From the NCBI GenBank assembly GCA_951812575.1, contig OX638322.1, forward strand, positions 1,983,925 through 2,047,924: DNA of 64,000 bases. Direction: 5' to 3'. Both the position numbers and the translations under genes were made by a program. How positions within the stretch are numbered: the first letter of the stretch is position 1; each line of letters starts with the position of its first letter. Source of the stretch: Candidatus Binatia bacterium (GTDB lineage Bacteria; Desulfobacterota; Binatia; Bin18). Below, one piece after another: positions 18,533 through 27,297 of the stretch. The notes below the pieces were generated by a model, which saw only the letters and a program-made list of their open reading frames with translations, did no database searches and was not told the DNA's origin.

Positions 18533-19480
18533 CTAGGCCGGAGCACCAGAAACGAGCGCATCGACTTGTGTTAATTCTTCTGCTGAAAGCTTCCAATTTG
18601 TTGCAGTCGCATTGGCCCGGACTTGCTCTGGTGTTGTGGCGCCAGCAATCACTGAGGTGACGCACGGCTGGGCAGCCAGCCACGACATGGCGAGTTCGAG
18701 CAGGCTGTGGCCGCGCTGTTCGGCAAAGTCTTGCAGGACCTCAACCTTGGCAAAATTCTCATCAGAGGCCATACGCTGTGTGAATGGCAGCACGGCCAGC
18801 CGCGTTCCGGGCGCAAAGTCTTCACCGCGGCGATATTTGCCGGTCAGCATGCCGCTGGCTAACGGAAAGTAGGGCAACTGGCCGAGTCCATGCTGCTCAC
18901 AGGCCGGGATGGCATCCGCCTCAACCGCACGATTTAACAGGCTCCAGTCATTCTGGGCGGTGACGAAGTGAGCAAAATCATGAGTGGAGGATTGCTCTAC
19001 CGATTGGTTAATCTGCTCGGCAGAAAAATTTGAATGTCCGATCGCACGCACTTTGCCCTGTTGGACCAGGGTGTTCAGCGTCTCCAGGGTCTCTTCAATC
19101 GGTGTGTTCGGATCCGGATAGTGCATTTGATACAGGTCAATCCAGTCTGTTTGTAACCGGCGCAGACTGTCCTCGACACAGCGCAGAATATACTCACGTG
19201 ATCCCCACCGTTCGCCCGAGTCGGCTATCTTGGCGACACCACCGAATTTTGTGGCCAGAACGATATCCTTGCGCCGCGGGCCTAACACTCTACCCAGGAA
19301 CTCCTCGGACTGACCTTTGCCGTACATGTCTGCGGTATCAAAGCAGGTAATGCCGACCTCCAGAGCCGTGTCGATCACGGCCCGGCTGGCTTCCAAATCA
19401 ATCTTCATTCCAAAGTTGTTACACCCCAGACCGACCAGACTGGCCCGGATTCCCGATGCACCAAGCGGACGTGTTTCCAT
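18533..19480 (-). CDS. aldo/keto reductase
   Basis: 315 residues. AKR tetrad: Asp and Tyr in 'ITCFDTADMYGKGQSEEFLG', Lys in 'DIVLATKFGG', His in 'DLYQMHYPDPNTPIEE'; the cofactor segment is 'TSVIAGATTPEQVRANATAT'. It resembles the general-stress AKR11/L-glyceraldehyde reductase type. Third gene of the minus-strand operon, with TCAGAGGAG-like ribosome site upstream of the ATG. Likely reduces an aldehyde made by the neighbouring monooxygenase. Confidence 0.92.
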   Translation of the reverse strand: METRPLGASGIRASLVGLGCNNFGMKIDLEASRAVIDTALEVGITCFDTADMYGKGQSEEFLGRVLGPRRKDIVLATKFGGVAKIADSGERWGSREYILRCVEDSLRRLQTDWIDLYQMHYPDPNTPIEETLETLNTLVQQGKVRAIGHSNFSAEQINQSVEQSSTHDFAHFVTAQNDWSLLNRAVEADAIPACEQHGLGQLPYFPLASGMLTGKYRRGEDFAPGTRLAVLPFTQRMASDENFAKVEVLQDFAEQRGHSLLELAMSWLAAQPCVTSVIAGATTPEQVRANATATNWKLSAEELTQVDALVSGAPA

Positions 19481-19513
19481 AAACGATTTCTCCTCAGAGG
19501 GGATTGGGTTTCT

Positions 19514-21088
19514 TCACACAGCAGCGGGGAGCAGGCTATCCCAATCCACCGCACGCTGATACGCCGCCGCGACCCTGAGCAACTGGTCCTCACGGAAATG
19601 CGGGGCGACCAGCATCAGGCCGATTGGCAGGCCATCAACCTTTCCGCAGGGCACGCTGAGGGCGGGATGGCCGGTCAGATTAAACGGACCCATGTTGCGG
19701 ATGACCAGACCGAGGTCCAGCCCCAGTTGCCCGCCGAAAAGAGTCTGCTCAATCGCTTCCTCGTAATTCTCAGGCTCGCGATAACGCGGAGCCTTGATCG
19801 GCACAGTGGGCATGGCCAGGACATCGACCTGAGCAAAGGTCTGGTTGTAGTGTTTGATAAAAGTGGGCCGGACATTATGCGCCTTGGCGTGCAGCCGTCC
19901 GTGCGTAAAGCGAGCCAGGTAGGTGCCGAGGATCAAATGGAGTTTGTAGTTCAGGGGAAGTTCGTGGCCGTGGCTGCGTTTAAAGCGGCCAAAGGTAGAG
20001 ATCAACGAACTCGGATAATAGGTCTTTGTCCCGGCACCGCCCAGATTGGTATCGAACATATGCTTGCCACCCTCAAAGTAAATGGGCAGCAGGGCCAACG
20101 GGGCTTTGTCATGCAGCGGAATGGACACGCGCTCAAGCTTCGCTCCGGCTTGCTCCAGGGTGGTGAGCGCGCTCAAGACGGTATGGTCAACCTCGGGTTC
20201 GCTGCCGGGAAAACCAAAGCCCTCAGAGACAATACCGATCCGGACGCCCGCGATATCCTGCGCCAATGCCTGGGTATAGCTGGGTAGTTGGACCGGCAGG
20301 GCGGCCTGCCGGGGGTCATAGCCGTCCGCACCCGCTACGCACTCCAGGATGAGGGCGATATCTTCGACCGTTCGGGCGAGTGGACCCACGTAATCGATTG
20401 TTGGGTCCAAACCAAACACCCCAGTATGGGGGATCAGCCCGTGTGTGGGCATCAGGCCGACTGTGCCCGACCACGCCGCCGGCAGTCGGACCGAGCCGCC
20501 TTGGTCTCCACCAAAAGCCACGTCAACCAGACCTGCGGCAACCGCCGCACCAGACCCCGAAGAAGAGCCGCCCGTGACATGGGCGGTATTATGCGGGTTC
20601 AGCGGCCGTCCGAAGTCGCCCACGCCGCTGAGCCCTGGGCCGCCAAAAGAGAAGTCTTCCATGTTCATTTTGCCCACGATGGTGGCTCCGGCGTCGAGCA
20701 GCCGCGTGACCAGCGGCGCGTCAAAGTCCGGGGTATAGCCGTCCATGAAATGACAGCCGAGCGTGAGGGGTACACCAGCCACACTGATGTGGTCTTTCAG
20801 GCCGATAGTCTTGCCGGCGAGCGGTCCGTCTTTTGCGCCCTCAATCCGACATTTCCGAATGAAGACGTTCAGTGGGTCCTCTTCTGCCGTTGGCCGATAG
20901 CCGGGGTCCCGGTCAGTATAGCGGAGTGGCAGCCGCTGCTCCTCGATCCTCAGCTCCTGAAAGGTCTCGAACGTAGCGATATGCTCAAGCAGGCGAGAAT
21001 GCATGCTCTGCATCTCAGCCGGGGTGAGTTCCAAGCCGAGTTCCCGGCTGTATTGGGCAAGGTCCTGGATGCCGAGTCGGGGCAGCAT
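19514..21088 (-). CDS. amidase signature family amidase
   Basis: 524 residues, ATG 21088 behind AGGAGG. Ser-cisSer-Lys triad: Lys in 'LAGKTIGLKDH', cis-Ser in 'HVTGGSSSGSGAAVAAG', nucleophile Ser in 'GGDQGGSVRLPAAWSG'. An N-terminal extension of about 60 residues ('LGLELTPAEMQSMHSRLLEH') is typical of AmiE-like amidases such as Rhodococcus amidases and nitrile-pathway amidases. It hydrolyses an amide to acid and ammonia. Its start is two bases from the stop of the LLM gene, so translation is coupled. Confidence 0.93.
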   Translation of the reverse strand: MLPRLGIQDLAQYSRELGLELTPAEMQSMHSRLLEHIATFETFQELRIEEQRLPLRYTDRDPGYRPTAEEDPLNVFIRKCRIEGAKDGPLAGKTIGLKDHISVAGVPLTLGCHFMDGYTPDFDAPLVTRLLDAGATIVGKMNMEDFSFGGPGLSGVGDFGRPLNPHNTAHVTGGSSSGSGAAVAAGLVDVAFGGDQGGSVRLPAAWSGTVGLMPTHGLIPHTGVFGLDPTIDYVGPLARTVEDIALILECVAGADGYDPRQAALPVQLPSYTQALAQDIAGVRIGIVSEGFGFPGSEPEVDHTVLSALTTLEQAGAKLERVSIPLHDKAPLALLPIYFEGGKHMFDTNLGGAGTKTYYPSSLISTFGRFKRSHGHELPLNYKLHLILGTYLARFTHGRLHAKAHNVRPTFIKHYNQTFAQVDVLAMPTVPIKAPRYREPENYEEAIEQTLFGGQLGLDLGLVIRNMGPFNLTGHPALSVPCGKVDGLPIGLMLVAPHFREDQLLRVAAAYQRAVDWDSLLPAAV

Positions 21089-21090
21089 GA

Positions 21091-22134
21091 CTAACCCTCC
21101 TGTGCTGCAAAATGAGGCATGACCTCTGTGGCAAATAAGCGCATGGAATGCTCCGCTCGGCGTGGGTTAATGCCGCCGATTTGCATCCACATGACCAGAT
21201 GAGTCACGCCGGCTTCCTGTTGCGAGCGTGTAATCTCCTGAATCGCATCTTCTGGGGTGCCGATGATGGGCGGTGCGCCAAAGAAGTGGAGTCCCTGGGC
21301 CGTGCCGAGTTCTGCGGCTGGCGGTAAGGGCTCTACGCCAAAATAGCCGCCGGGGATTTGAAAATCTCCGGCCTCGTCGAGCTTTTGGGTATAGACGGCC
21401 ATACGATGCCGCACGTGCGGGGCGCATTCTTCCCAGGCGCGTGCGCGCGTGTCGGACACGTAGACCAGGCGTAGCGCGGCTTTATGAAAATTCTTGGGAT
21501 CGTGACCGTGGCGGCGCAGACTGTCTTCGTACAGTTGCGTGGTAGCGGCACTACCCGCGCCTGCAAAATGACAGCCGTAGCGTGCAACACGGTCTATCGA
21601 TTTCGGAGTCAGCCCGGCAACCCACAGGGGAGGGGTGGTTTGCACCGGTCGGGGGCGGAGAGAAATGGGTCCGATCGTGAAATGCTTGCCGGAATAGGAA
21701 AACTCCTCCTGGGTCCACAGTCCGGTAATAATCGCCAGGCCGTCTTCCATCCGTGCCGGACGCTGGCTCCGGGGGATGTTATAGGCCGCGTATTCGTCCA
21801 CCACATAGCCCTGGCCCAGCCCTAAGTCGAAACGGCCATCTGACAAGGCATCGAGCGTGGCCGCTTCTTCCGCAACCTGAAGCGGGTGGTAGAGCGGCAG
21901 GATGACGATATAGGTTCCGAGTCGAATGCGGCTGGTCTGGGTCGCCAGTGCGGCCAGCAGCGGGAACTGGGCCGGGAAGTAGTCGTCGGTGCCGTGGTGC
22001 TCTGCCGTCCAGATGTGGTCGTAGCCCAACTCTTCGGCCAGCACTGCCTGTCTGACCATACTCCGACACAGTTGGGCCGATGACACCTGCCAGGGCTGTG
22101 GATTCTCAAACGCGAACAGCAGTCCGAAGTCCAT
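21091..22134 (-). CDS. LLM class flavin-dependent oxidoreductase
   Basis: 347 residues from ATG 22134 (GGGGGGAGA upstream); a longer frame to 22200 is rejected as it lacks a ribosome site. 'MDFGLLFAFENPQPWQ', 'AEELGYDHIWTAEHHGTDDYFP', 'LGTYIVILPLYHPLQVAEEAATLDALSDGRFDLGLGQGYV' and 'MRLFATEVMPHF' are family signatures. First gene of the minus-strand operon; the oxidised product would feed the amidase and aldo/keto reductase. The 100-base gap to the divergent enoyl-CoA hydratase gene must carry both promoters. Confidence 0.91.
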   Translation of the reverse strand: MDFGLLFAFENPQPWQVSSAQLCRSMVRQAVLAEELGYDHIWTAEHHGTDDYFPAQFPLLAALATQTSRIRLGTYIVILPLYHPLQVAEEAATLDALSDGRFDLGLGQGYVVDEYAAYNIPRSQRPARMEDGLAIITGLWTQEEFSYSGKHFTIGPISLRPRPVQTTPPLWVAGLTPKSIDRVARYGCHFAGAGSAATTQLYEDSLRRHGHDPKNFHKAALRLVYVSDTRARAWEECAPHVRHRMAVYTQKLDEAGDFQIPGGYFGVEPLPPAAELGTAQGLHFFGAPPIIGTPEDAIQEITRSQQEAGVTHLVMWMQIGGINPRRAEHSMRLFATEVMPHFAAQEG

Positions 22135-22234
22135 CTCTCCCCCCTTGTGAGATACCTTGGGAAGTTGCCCTTGCTCCCAAACCTTGTCCTCCCAGAGCAC
22201 GCGTGGTTTAACCGAAGGCAGAAGGGAGGCTGCT

Positions 22235-23002
22235 ATGGCAACATTCGACGAGTACCGTAATCAGTATAAGCACGTTCAGATGGAGCGGCGCAACGGAATT
22301 CTGCAACTCACGCTCCACACGGATGGGAAAACCTTACACTGGGGAGAAGGCCCGCACTCGGAGTTGGGCAAATGTTTCTACGACGTGGGCAGCGACCCGG
22401 AGAATAGAGCGGTCATTATTACCGGCACGGAGGACAAGTTCATTGCCCGCTACGCCCGAGAGGGCCAATGGGAGATCACACCCCAGTTGTGGGATCACAT
22501 TTATTGGGACGCCAAAAAACTGCTGATGAACCACCTGGACATTGAGGTGCCGATGATCGCCGCGGTCAACGGTCCGGCCACCATTCACGCTGAGCTGGCG
22601 GTCCTGTGTGATATTGTCATTGCCTCGGACGACGCGGTGTTCCAGGACGCGCCGCATTTCCCCAACGGGATTGTGCCGGGCGACGGGGTGCATATTGTCT
22701 GGCCGCTCCTCTTGGGCGCGAATCGAGGTCGTTACTTCCTGCTCACCGGTCAGAAACTCTCGGCTCAAGAGGCGTTGACGCTCGGGGTGGTTAACGAGGT
22801 CATGCCGCGTGAACAACTGCTTGAGCGGGCCTGGGAGCTGGCAGAGATCGTCTCCAGACAACCGCCGCTGACCGTCCGCTACGCCCGTGTTGCGCTGACC
22901 CAGCAACTCAAGAAGCTGATGCTCGACAACCTCGGCTACGGCCTGGCGCTCGAAGGTTTGGGCGCGCAGGAATACTGGCCGGGCGGAAAGAAGAAAAAGT
23001 AG
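22235..23002 (+). CDS. enoyl-CoA hydratase/isomerase family protein
   Basis: 255 residues, ATG 22235 behind GGGAGG. Crotonase fold: oxyanion segments 'GTEDKFIARYAREGQ' and 'AAVNGPATIHAELAVLCDIVIASDDAVFQDAPHFPNGIVPGDGVHIVWPLLLGANRGRYFLLTGQKLSAQEALTLGVVNEVMP'. The usual catalytic Glu of hydratases is not evident ('FPNGIVPGDG'), so it may be a 6-oxocamphor-hydrolase-like or other crotonase activity. The C-terminus ends in a Lys-rich tail (GKKKK). Confidence 0.9.
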   Translation: MATFDEYRNQYKHVQMERRNGILQLTLHTDGKTLHWGEGPHSELGKCFYDVGSDPENRAVIITGTEDKFIARYAREGQWEITPQLWDHIYWDAKKLLMNHLDIEVPMIAAVNGPATIHAELAVLCDIVIASDDAVFQDAPHFPNGIVPGDGVHIVWPLLLGANRGRYFLLTGQKLSAQEALTLGVVNEVMPREQLLERAWELAEIVSRQPPLTVRYARVALTQQLKKLMLDNLGYGLALEGLGAQEYWPGGKKKK

Positions 23003-23007
23003 TTCCC

Positions 23008-23035
23008 GTAGGGTGCGCCCTGCGCACCATCCTAC
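23008..23035. repeat. palindromic repeat, GTAGGGTGCGCC type
   Basis: GTAGGGTGCGCCCTGCGCACC...CCTAC forms an inverted repeat directly after the hydratase stop codon. A related copy lies at 23100-23123 and a third partial one (GGGTGCGCTCTGCGCACCAT) about 23143-23162. Such elements occur as dispersed non-coding repeats in many bacterial genomes. Confidence 0.65.
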
Positions 23036-23059
23036 TCGGATGTGTGCCCGATGTAGGGA

Positions 23060-23098
23060 GTGAAGATCGTTCTTGACATGAATGTTTTTGTGTCAGGA
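23060..23098 (+). pseudogene. fragment of a PIN-family toxin gene (duplicate of the 23487 gene start)
   Basis: GTG 23060 opens MKIVLDMNVFVSG, nearly the same as MRIVLDTNVFVSG at the start of the intact toxin 427 bases downstream, in DNA as well as protein. Similarity stops after about 13 codons, exactly where the palindromic element 23100-23123 begins. I read this as the remains of a duplicated toxin gene interrupted by, or fused to, a mobile palindrome. Confidence 0.7.
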
Positions 23099-23099
23099 A

Positions 23100-23123
23100 G
23101 TAGGTGCGTGGGACGCACCCTAC
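23100..23123. repeat. palindromic repeat, second copy (GTAGGTGCGT...)
   Basis: GTAGGTGCGT / ACGCACCCTAC inverted repeat with a GGG loop, of the same type as 23008-23035 and placed at the point where the toxin duplicate ends. Confidence 0.6.
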
Positions 23124-23195
23124 GAGAGGAAGTAAGGTTGTCGGGTGCGCTCTGCGCACCATTGTCATTTGTCTGCCGGAGTGAAACAGTATACT

Positions 23196-23209
23196 TCTTA
23201 CGAGTAAGA
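23196..23209. promoter_or_regulatory. candidate autoregulatory operator of the AbrB-PIN pair
   Basis: TCTTACGAGTAAGA is a perfect 6-bp inverted repeat around GA, 17 bases before the antitoxin ATG. AbrB-type antitoxins commonly repress their own operon by binding such palindromes; the assignment is inference. Confidence 0.45.
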
Positions 23210-23226
23210 TCGAAGAAGGGGTATGT

Positions 23227-23490
23227 ATGTCAACACTCGCAACCACCAGAATGTCGTCCAAAGGGCAGGTCGTTATTCCTGAGGAAATCCGCACCAGGCT
23301 TCAGCTTGAGCCGGGAACCCAATTTGTTGCGGTTGGGGAAGGCGATGTAGTCATCCTCAAGAAAATCGTCCGTCCCACAATGGCGGACTTCGACATGCTC
23401 ATTGCCGAAGCGCGACGGCGGGCACGAAGCGCTGGAATGCGGCGCTCAGATATCAGAGCTGCTCTGAAAGGGGTCCGAGGTGCCAAGTGA
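23227..23490 (+). CDS. AbrB/SpoVT-type antitoxin
   Basis: 87 residues. 'ATTRMSSKGQVVIPEEIRTRLQLEPGTQFVAVGEGDVVILKKI' is a swapped-hairpin AbrB/MazE DNA-binding domain (residues 5-50); the C-terminal part, rich in Arg and Ala, would bind and block the toxin. It overlaps the toxin start by four bases (GTGA), the usual antitoxin-first order. It probably represses its own promoter through the palindrome at 23196. Confidence 0.92.
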   Translation: MSTLATTRMSSKGQVVIPEEIRTRLQLEPGTQFVAVGEGDVVILKKIVRPTMADFDMLIAEARRRARSAGMRRSDIRAALKGVRGAK

Positions 23491-23888
23491 GAATCGTTCT
23501 CGACACGAATGTTTTTGTGTCAGGTGTGTTCTTCAACGGCCCTCCATATCAAATCCTTCAGGCCTGGCAAAACGGTCAGGTCCAGCTCGTCGGCTCACGA
23601 GAAGTCTTTGAGGAATATGGACGGGTTGGACGCCGCTTAGCGGAGCAATTTCCTGGTGTCTCCCTTGACCCCTTTCTCACCTTATTGCTCGCCCACGCCC
23701 AGGTGGTTGAGGCCCCTCCTCTTCCCCAGCAGATATGTAGCGACCCGGATGATGATAAATTCCTGGCGTGCGCCTTGGCCGGGGAATGCCGTATTGTCGT
23801 GAGTGGAGACCGGGCGCTCCTGAAGACTTCGGGCCATCGTTGTATACAGGTCGTCACTCCTCGGACCTTTGTGGACCGATATCTATAA
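23487..23888 (+). CDS. PIN-domain toxin (putative toxin component, PIN family)
   Basis: 133 residues from GTG 23487. PIN acidic residues: 'RIVLDTNVFVSG' (Asp 6), Glu in 'SREVFEEYGRV', and 'ICSDPDDDKFLACALAGECRIVVSGDRALL' (DxD plus Asp). Members are Mg-dependent RNases that inhibit translation when freed from the antitoxin. A broken duplicate of its 5' end lies upstream at 23060. Confidence 0.92.
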   Translation: MRIVLDTNVFVSGVFFNGPPYQILQAWQNGQVQLVGSREVFEEYGRVGRRLAEQFPGVSLDPFLTLLLAHAQVVEAPPLPQQICSDPDDDKFLACALAGECRIVVSGDRALLKTSGHRCIQVVTPRTFVDRYL

Positions 23889-25034
23889 ATGCTCATGTAC
23901 CGCTATCAGGAAACGCAACGCTACTTTGCCCAGGTGGCGGATGATATCAAGGACATTGCCGAGCAGGAACTCCGTACGCTCGGAGCCCGAGAGACCAGTC
24001 CGACGTACCGAGGGATTTATTTCAGCGCCTCACCAAAAGTGCTCTATACTATTAATTTTTACGCCCGCCTGATTAGCCGCGTGCTCGCTCCGCTCACCTC
24101 GTTCCGGTGTCACTCCGACCGCTATCTGTATAAAAAGGCGAGGGAGATCGAATGGCGGGATTTTCTCCATCCGTCGCAGACCTTTGCCGTTTTTGCCACC
24201 GTGGCCAACAGTCGGCTGCGACACTCGAAATTTGCCGCCCTCCGCCTGAAAGACGCCGTGGTCGACTCTTTTCGCGCCGCCACTGGTGTGCGTCCGTCCA
24301 TCGATACCAGACAGCCGGACGTCTGGATGAATCTGCACATTCATAATGATGAAGCCACAATCAGCCTCGATACGTCCGGGGGCTCGCTCCATCGCCGCGG
24401 CTATCGAAAAAAAAGCGTTCAGGCACCCCTGGTCGAGACCTTGGCCGCAGCCATCATTCACCATGCTGAATGGGATGGACGCCGGCCGCTGTACGATCCG
24501 TTCTGCGGCTCCGGCACCTTGTTGTGCGAGGCATATATGTCGGCTGCACAGATGCCGGCGGGGCTGTTTCGTCAGCGGTTTGGGTTTCAGTCTCTGCCCG
24601 ACTTTGACGACGCGCTCTGGAAGCAGGTGCAAGAAGACGGACGGGCTGCGCTACGTCCTCCTCATCAGGGTCTCATCTCCGGCAGCGATATTGACCCCGA
24701 GGCCGTCCACGCTGCGAGAGTCAATATCGCTGCTTTTCCCGCTCGCCCTGCTATCACGGTCGAGCAACGCGATGCCTTTCAGATTCGTCGGATCGACGAC
24801 GCGGTCATTGTGTGTAATCCGCCGTATGGCATCCGCATGGGCAAACAGGCCAATCTGGGCGATTTCTATGCACGTCTGGGCGATTTTCTCAAACAGCGCT
24901 GTCGAGGCTCGACGGCTTTCATCTATTGTGGAGAACGTCAGTACCTGAAGCGGATCGGCCTCAAACCCGCCTGGAAAAAACCGCTCGTCAACGGCGGACT
25001 GGACGGACGCCTGGCAAAGTATGAACTGTATTAA
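23889..25034 (+). CDS. THUMP-domain class I SAM-dependent RNA methyltransferase (RlmL/RlmK-like)
   Basis: 381 residues; the ATG at 23889 follows the toxin stop directly, with an alternative ATG at 23895. The N-terminal THUMP region is 'EQELRTLGARETSPTYRGIYFSASPKVLYTINFYARLISRVLAPL'. The methyltransferase has motif I 'YDPFCGSGTLLCEAY', 'ISGSDIDPEAVHAARVN' and the N-methyl catalytic 'VIVCNPPYGIRMG'. Relatives make m2G in 23S rRNA (RlmL, G2445) or tRNA. It ends 'DGRLAKYELY', the family C-terminus. Placement after a toxin gene is probably chance. Confidence 0.92.
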   Translation: MLMYRYQETQRYFAQVADDIKDIAEQELRTLGARETSPTYRGIYFSASPKVLYTINFYARLISRVLAPLTSFRCHSDRYLYKKAREIEWRDFLHPSQTFAVFATVANSRLRHSKFAALRLKDAVVDSFRAATGVRPSIDTRQPDVWMNLHIHNDEATISLDTSGGSLHRRGYRKKSVQAPLVETLAAAIIHHAEWDGRRPLYDPFCGSGTLLCEAYMSAAQMPAGLFRQRFGFQSLPDFDDALWKQVQEDGRAALRPPHQGLISGSDIDPEAVHAARVNIAAFPARPAITVEQRDAFQIRRIDDAVIVCNPPYGIRMGKQANLGDFYARLGDFLKQRCRGSTAFIYCGERQYLKRIGLKPAWKKPLVNGGLDGRLAKYELY

Positions 25035-25123
25035 CTCCCTTCCGGTGCGATCCCTCACCTGATACGTGGACGATTTCGCGTGCGACATGGTAGAGTAAGC
25101 GCTACTCAACGAAGGAGGGTGCA

Positions 25124-26572
25124 ATGATGCTGTCCCTGAGCGAATATGCAAAGTATGACGGCCTTGGGCTGGCTGAACTGGTGGCGCGCAAAGAAGTCAG
25201 CGCCGCAGAACTTGTGGCCACCGCCGTTCAGGCCATTGAAAAGGTCAACCCGCAACTGAACGCCGTCCTCCAGGTGCTGTCAGACCAGGCCCAGGCCGAG
25301 ATTCGGGGCGGGCTGCCGCACGGCCCCTTCAGCGGCGTGCCGTTTCTGATCAAAGAACTGGTCCTGCACGCCAAGGGCGTCCGCCTCGATATGGGCTCAC
25401 GGCTGGCCCAGGGCTATGTTGCCTCCGAGGATTCCGAGCTCATGGCGCGCTTTCGGCGTGCCGGGTTTGTGCTGACCGGAACAACCCAGACGCCAGAGCT
25501 GGGCTATAACCCGACAACGGAGACCGTCCTGTTCGGCCCGGTCCACAACCCATGGAAGGCCGGTCATAGCGCCGGTGGGTCGAGCGGTGGGTCCGGGGCA
25601 TCGGTCGCTGCCGGCATTGTGCCGGTTGCGCATGCCAACGACGGCGGCGGCTCCATTCGTATTCCGGCCTCGTGTAACGGTCTGGTTGGCCTCAAGCCCT
25701 CGCGCGACCTGGTGCCCACCGGGCCCGACTATTCTGATCCGCTCTGCGGCCTGGCGTGTGAGTTTGTTGTCTCGCGCAGCGTCCGCGACTCCGCGACCCT
25801 GCTCGACATCGTGGCCGGGGCTGATGCCGGCGCGCCCGGCATCCCGGTCCCGCCGGCCCGCCCCTACCGCGAGGAAGCGGGTGCCGCGCCGGGGAAGCTG
25901 CGCATTGCCTGGACCACGACGCCCGCCTCGGGTGAGAAGGTTGACCCGGAATGCGAGCGAGCGGTCCATGACACGGTGCGGCTGCTGGAGGAGCTTGGCC
26001 ATACGGTGTACGAAGGCCGACCGGAGTATGACTGGGAGGAGTTCCTTGAAAATATTCACGTGATATGGACGGCGTATAACGCCATGGCGGTTGAAGACTT
26101 GGCCGCGGAAAGGGGTCGCTCGCCGAGCCCGGATACGCTCGAAGCCGTGACGCTGGCCTGTTGGGAAGACGGCAAGAAGTATACCGCAGTTGATCTACTG
26201 AAATCCCTGGACCACGGTGGTCGTCTGTCCCGTATCGTCGGGCGCTTCTTTGAAGACCTGGATGTCTTTGTGACGCCCACCATTGCCACGCCGCCTGCGC
26301 CGCACGGGGAAGTGAACCAGAATCGGGCCGGTATGACGGCTATGGAGTGGACCCGCCAGGTCTTCTCATACGTTCCCTTTACTCCGCTTTTTAATACGAC
26401 CGGTCAGCCGGCGATTTCTCTGCCGTTGCACTGGAGCGCCGACGGCCTGCCGGTCGGTGTCCAGTTTGTCGGGCATTTCGGGGACGAAGCCGGGCTGCTG
26501 CGCTTGGCCGCCCAGTTGGAAGAGGCAAAGCCATGGGCGGACAAGCGTCCGCCGGTGCACGTGGCCGCCTAG
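25124..26572 (+). CDS. amidase signature family amidase
   Basis: 482 residues, AAGGAGGG before ATG 25124. Triad: Lys in '[15 protein letters not shown]', cis-Ser in '[15 protein letters not shown]', nucleophile in '[15 protein letters not shown]'. The C-terminal segment '[21 protein letters not shown]' is typical of 6-aminohexanoate-cyclic-dimer hydrolase (NylA)-like amidases. A different subgroup from the amidase at 19514. A GST, cupin and phosphatase string follows. Confidence 0.93.
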   Translation: MMLSLSEYAKYDGLGLAELVARKEVSAAELVATAVQAIEKVNPQLNAVLQVLSDQAQAEIRGGLPHGPFSGVPFLIKELVLHAKGVRLDMGSRLAQGYVASEDSELMARFRRAGFVLTGTTQTPELGYNPTTETVLFGPVHNPWKAGHSAGGSSGGSGASVAAGIVPVAHANDGGGSIRIPASCNGLVGLKPSRDLVPTGPDYSDPLCGLACEFVVSRSVRDSATLLDIVAGADAGAPGIPVPPARPYREEAGAAPGKLRIAWTTTPASGEKVDPECERAVHDTVRLLEELGHTVYEGRPEYDWEEFLENIHVIWTAYNAMAVEDLAAERGRSPSPDTLEAVTLACWEDGKKYTAVDLLKSLDHGGRLSRIVGRFFEDLDVFVTPTIATPPAPHGEVNQNRAGMTAMEWTRQVFSYVPFTPLFNTTGQPAISLPLHWSADGLPVGVQFVGHFGDEAGLLRLAAQLEEAKPWADKRPPVHVAA

Positions 26573-26631
26573 CCCTGCGCGAGAGTGCGGCGAGGCTATA
26601 AAAGAACCGCGTACTGGTGAGGAGCACGCGC

Positions 26632-27297
26632 ATGACCGATACGCACCCATCCCCCCACCTCATTCTGTGGGGCGCGGGAACAACCCGTACCATCCGGCCG
26701 CACTGGGTGCTGCACGAACTCGGCCTGGCATATGAAAAACACCCGATTGGCTCGCGGACAGGAGAAACCCAGACCGACGCGTTTCGGGCACTCAACCCGC
26801 GGGGCAAGATTCCCGTACTTCAGGATGGTGATCTGGTCCTGGCCGAGAGTGCCGCGATCATCAACTATCTGGTTGAAAACTATGGGCCGGAGTCTGGGCT
26901 GGTCCCCCGTCCGGGTATCCCGCAGCGCGGACTATACGACCAGTGGTGTTTTTTTATTATGACCGAGCTTGACGCCCATACCCTATACATCCTGCGGCGG
27001 CATGATGACTTGGCCCATCTGTATGGCGCGGCTCCGAATGCGGTGCAAGCCGCAAAGGAAGGTTTTGCGCGCCAGATTGCCGTCGTGACGCAGGCCCTGC
27101 GTTCCGGCGGGCCATATCTCTTAGGCGAGACCTTTACCTGTGCCGATGTCCTGCTGACCACCTGTTTGACCTGGGCTCACTACTGTAAAATCCCTTTAGC
27201 CAATGATCTGATTGACTATGCACGGCGTCTGACGGCGCGACCGGCCTATCGTCAGGCGGCGGCTATTAACGGCGGACCGATGGTTGGACTCACATGA
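26632..27297 (+). CDS. glutathione S-transferase family protein
   Basis: 221 residues from ATG 26632 (GAGGAG upstream). Thioredoxin-like N-domain: 'LILWGAGTTRTIRPHWVLHELGLAYEKHPI', 'ALNPRGKIPVLQDGDLVLAESAAIINYLVENYG' with the cis-Pro and ES motif that hold glutathione; helical C-domain with 'YLLGETFTCADVLLTTCLTWA'. Substrate unknown. Overlaps the next gene by four bases (ATGA), so co-translated. Confidence 0.93.
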   Translation: MTDTHPSPHLILWGAGTTRTIRPHWVLHELGLAYEKHPIGSRTGETQTDAFRALNPRGKIPVLQDGDLVLAESAAIINYLVENYGPESGLVPRPGIPQRGLYDQWCFFIMTELDAHTLYILRRHDDLAHLYGAAPNAVQAAKEGFARQIAVVTQALRSGGPYLLGETFTCADVLLTTCLTWAHYCKIPLANDLIDYARRLTARPAYRQAAAINGGPMVGLT

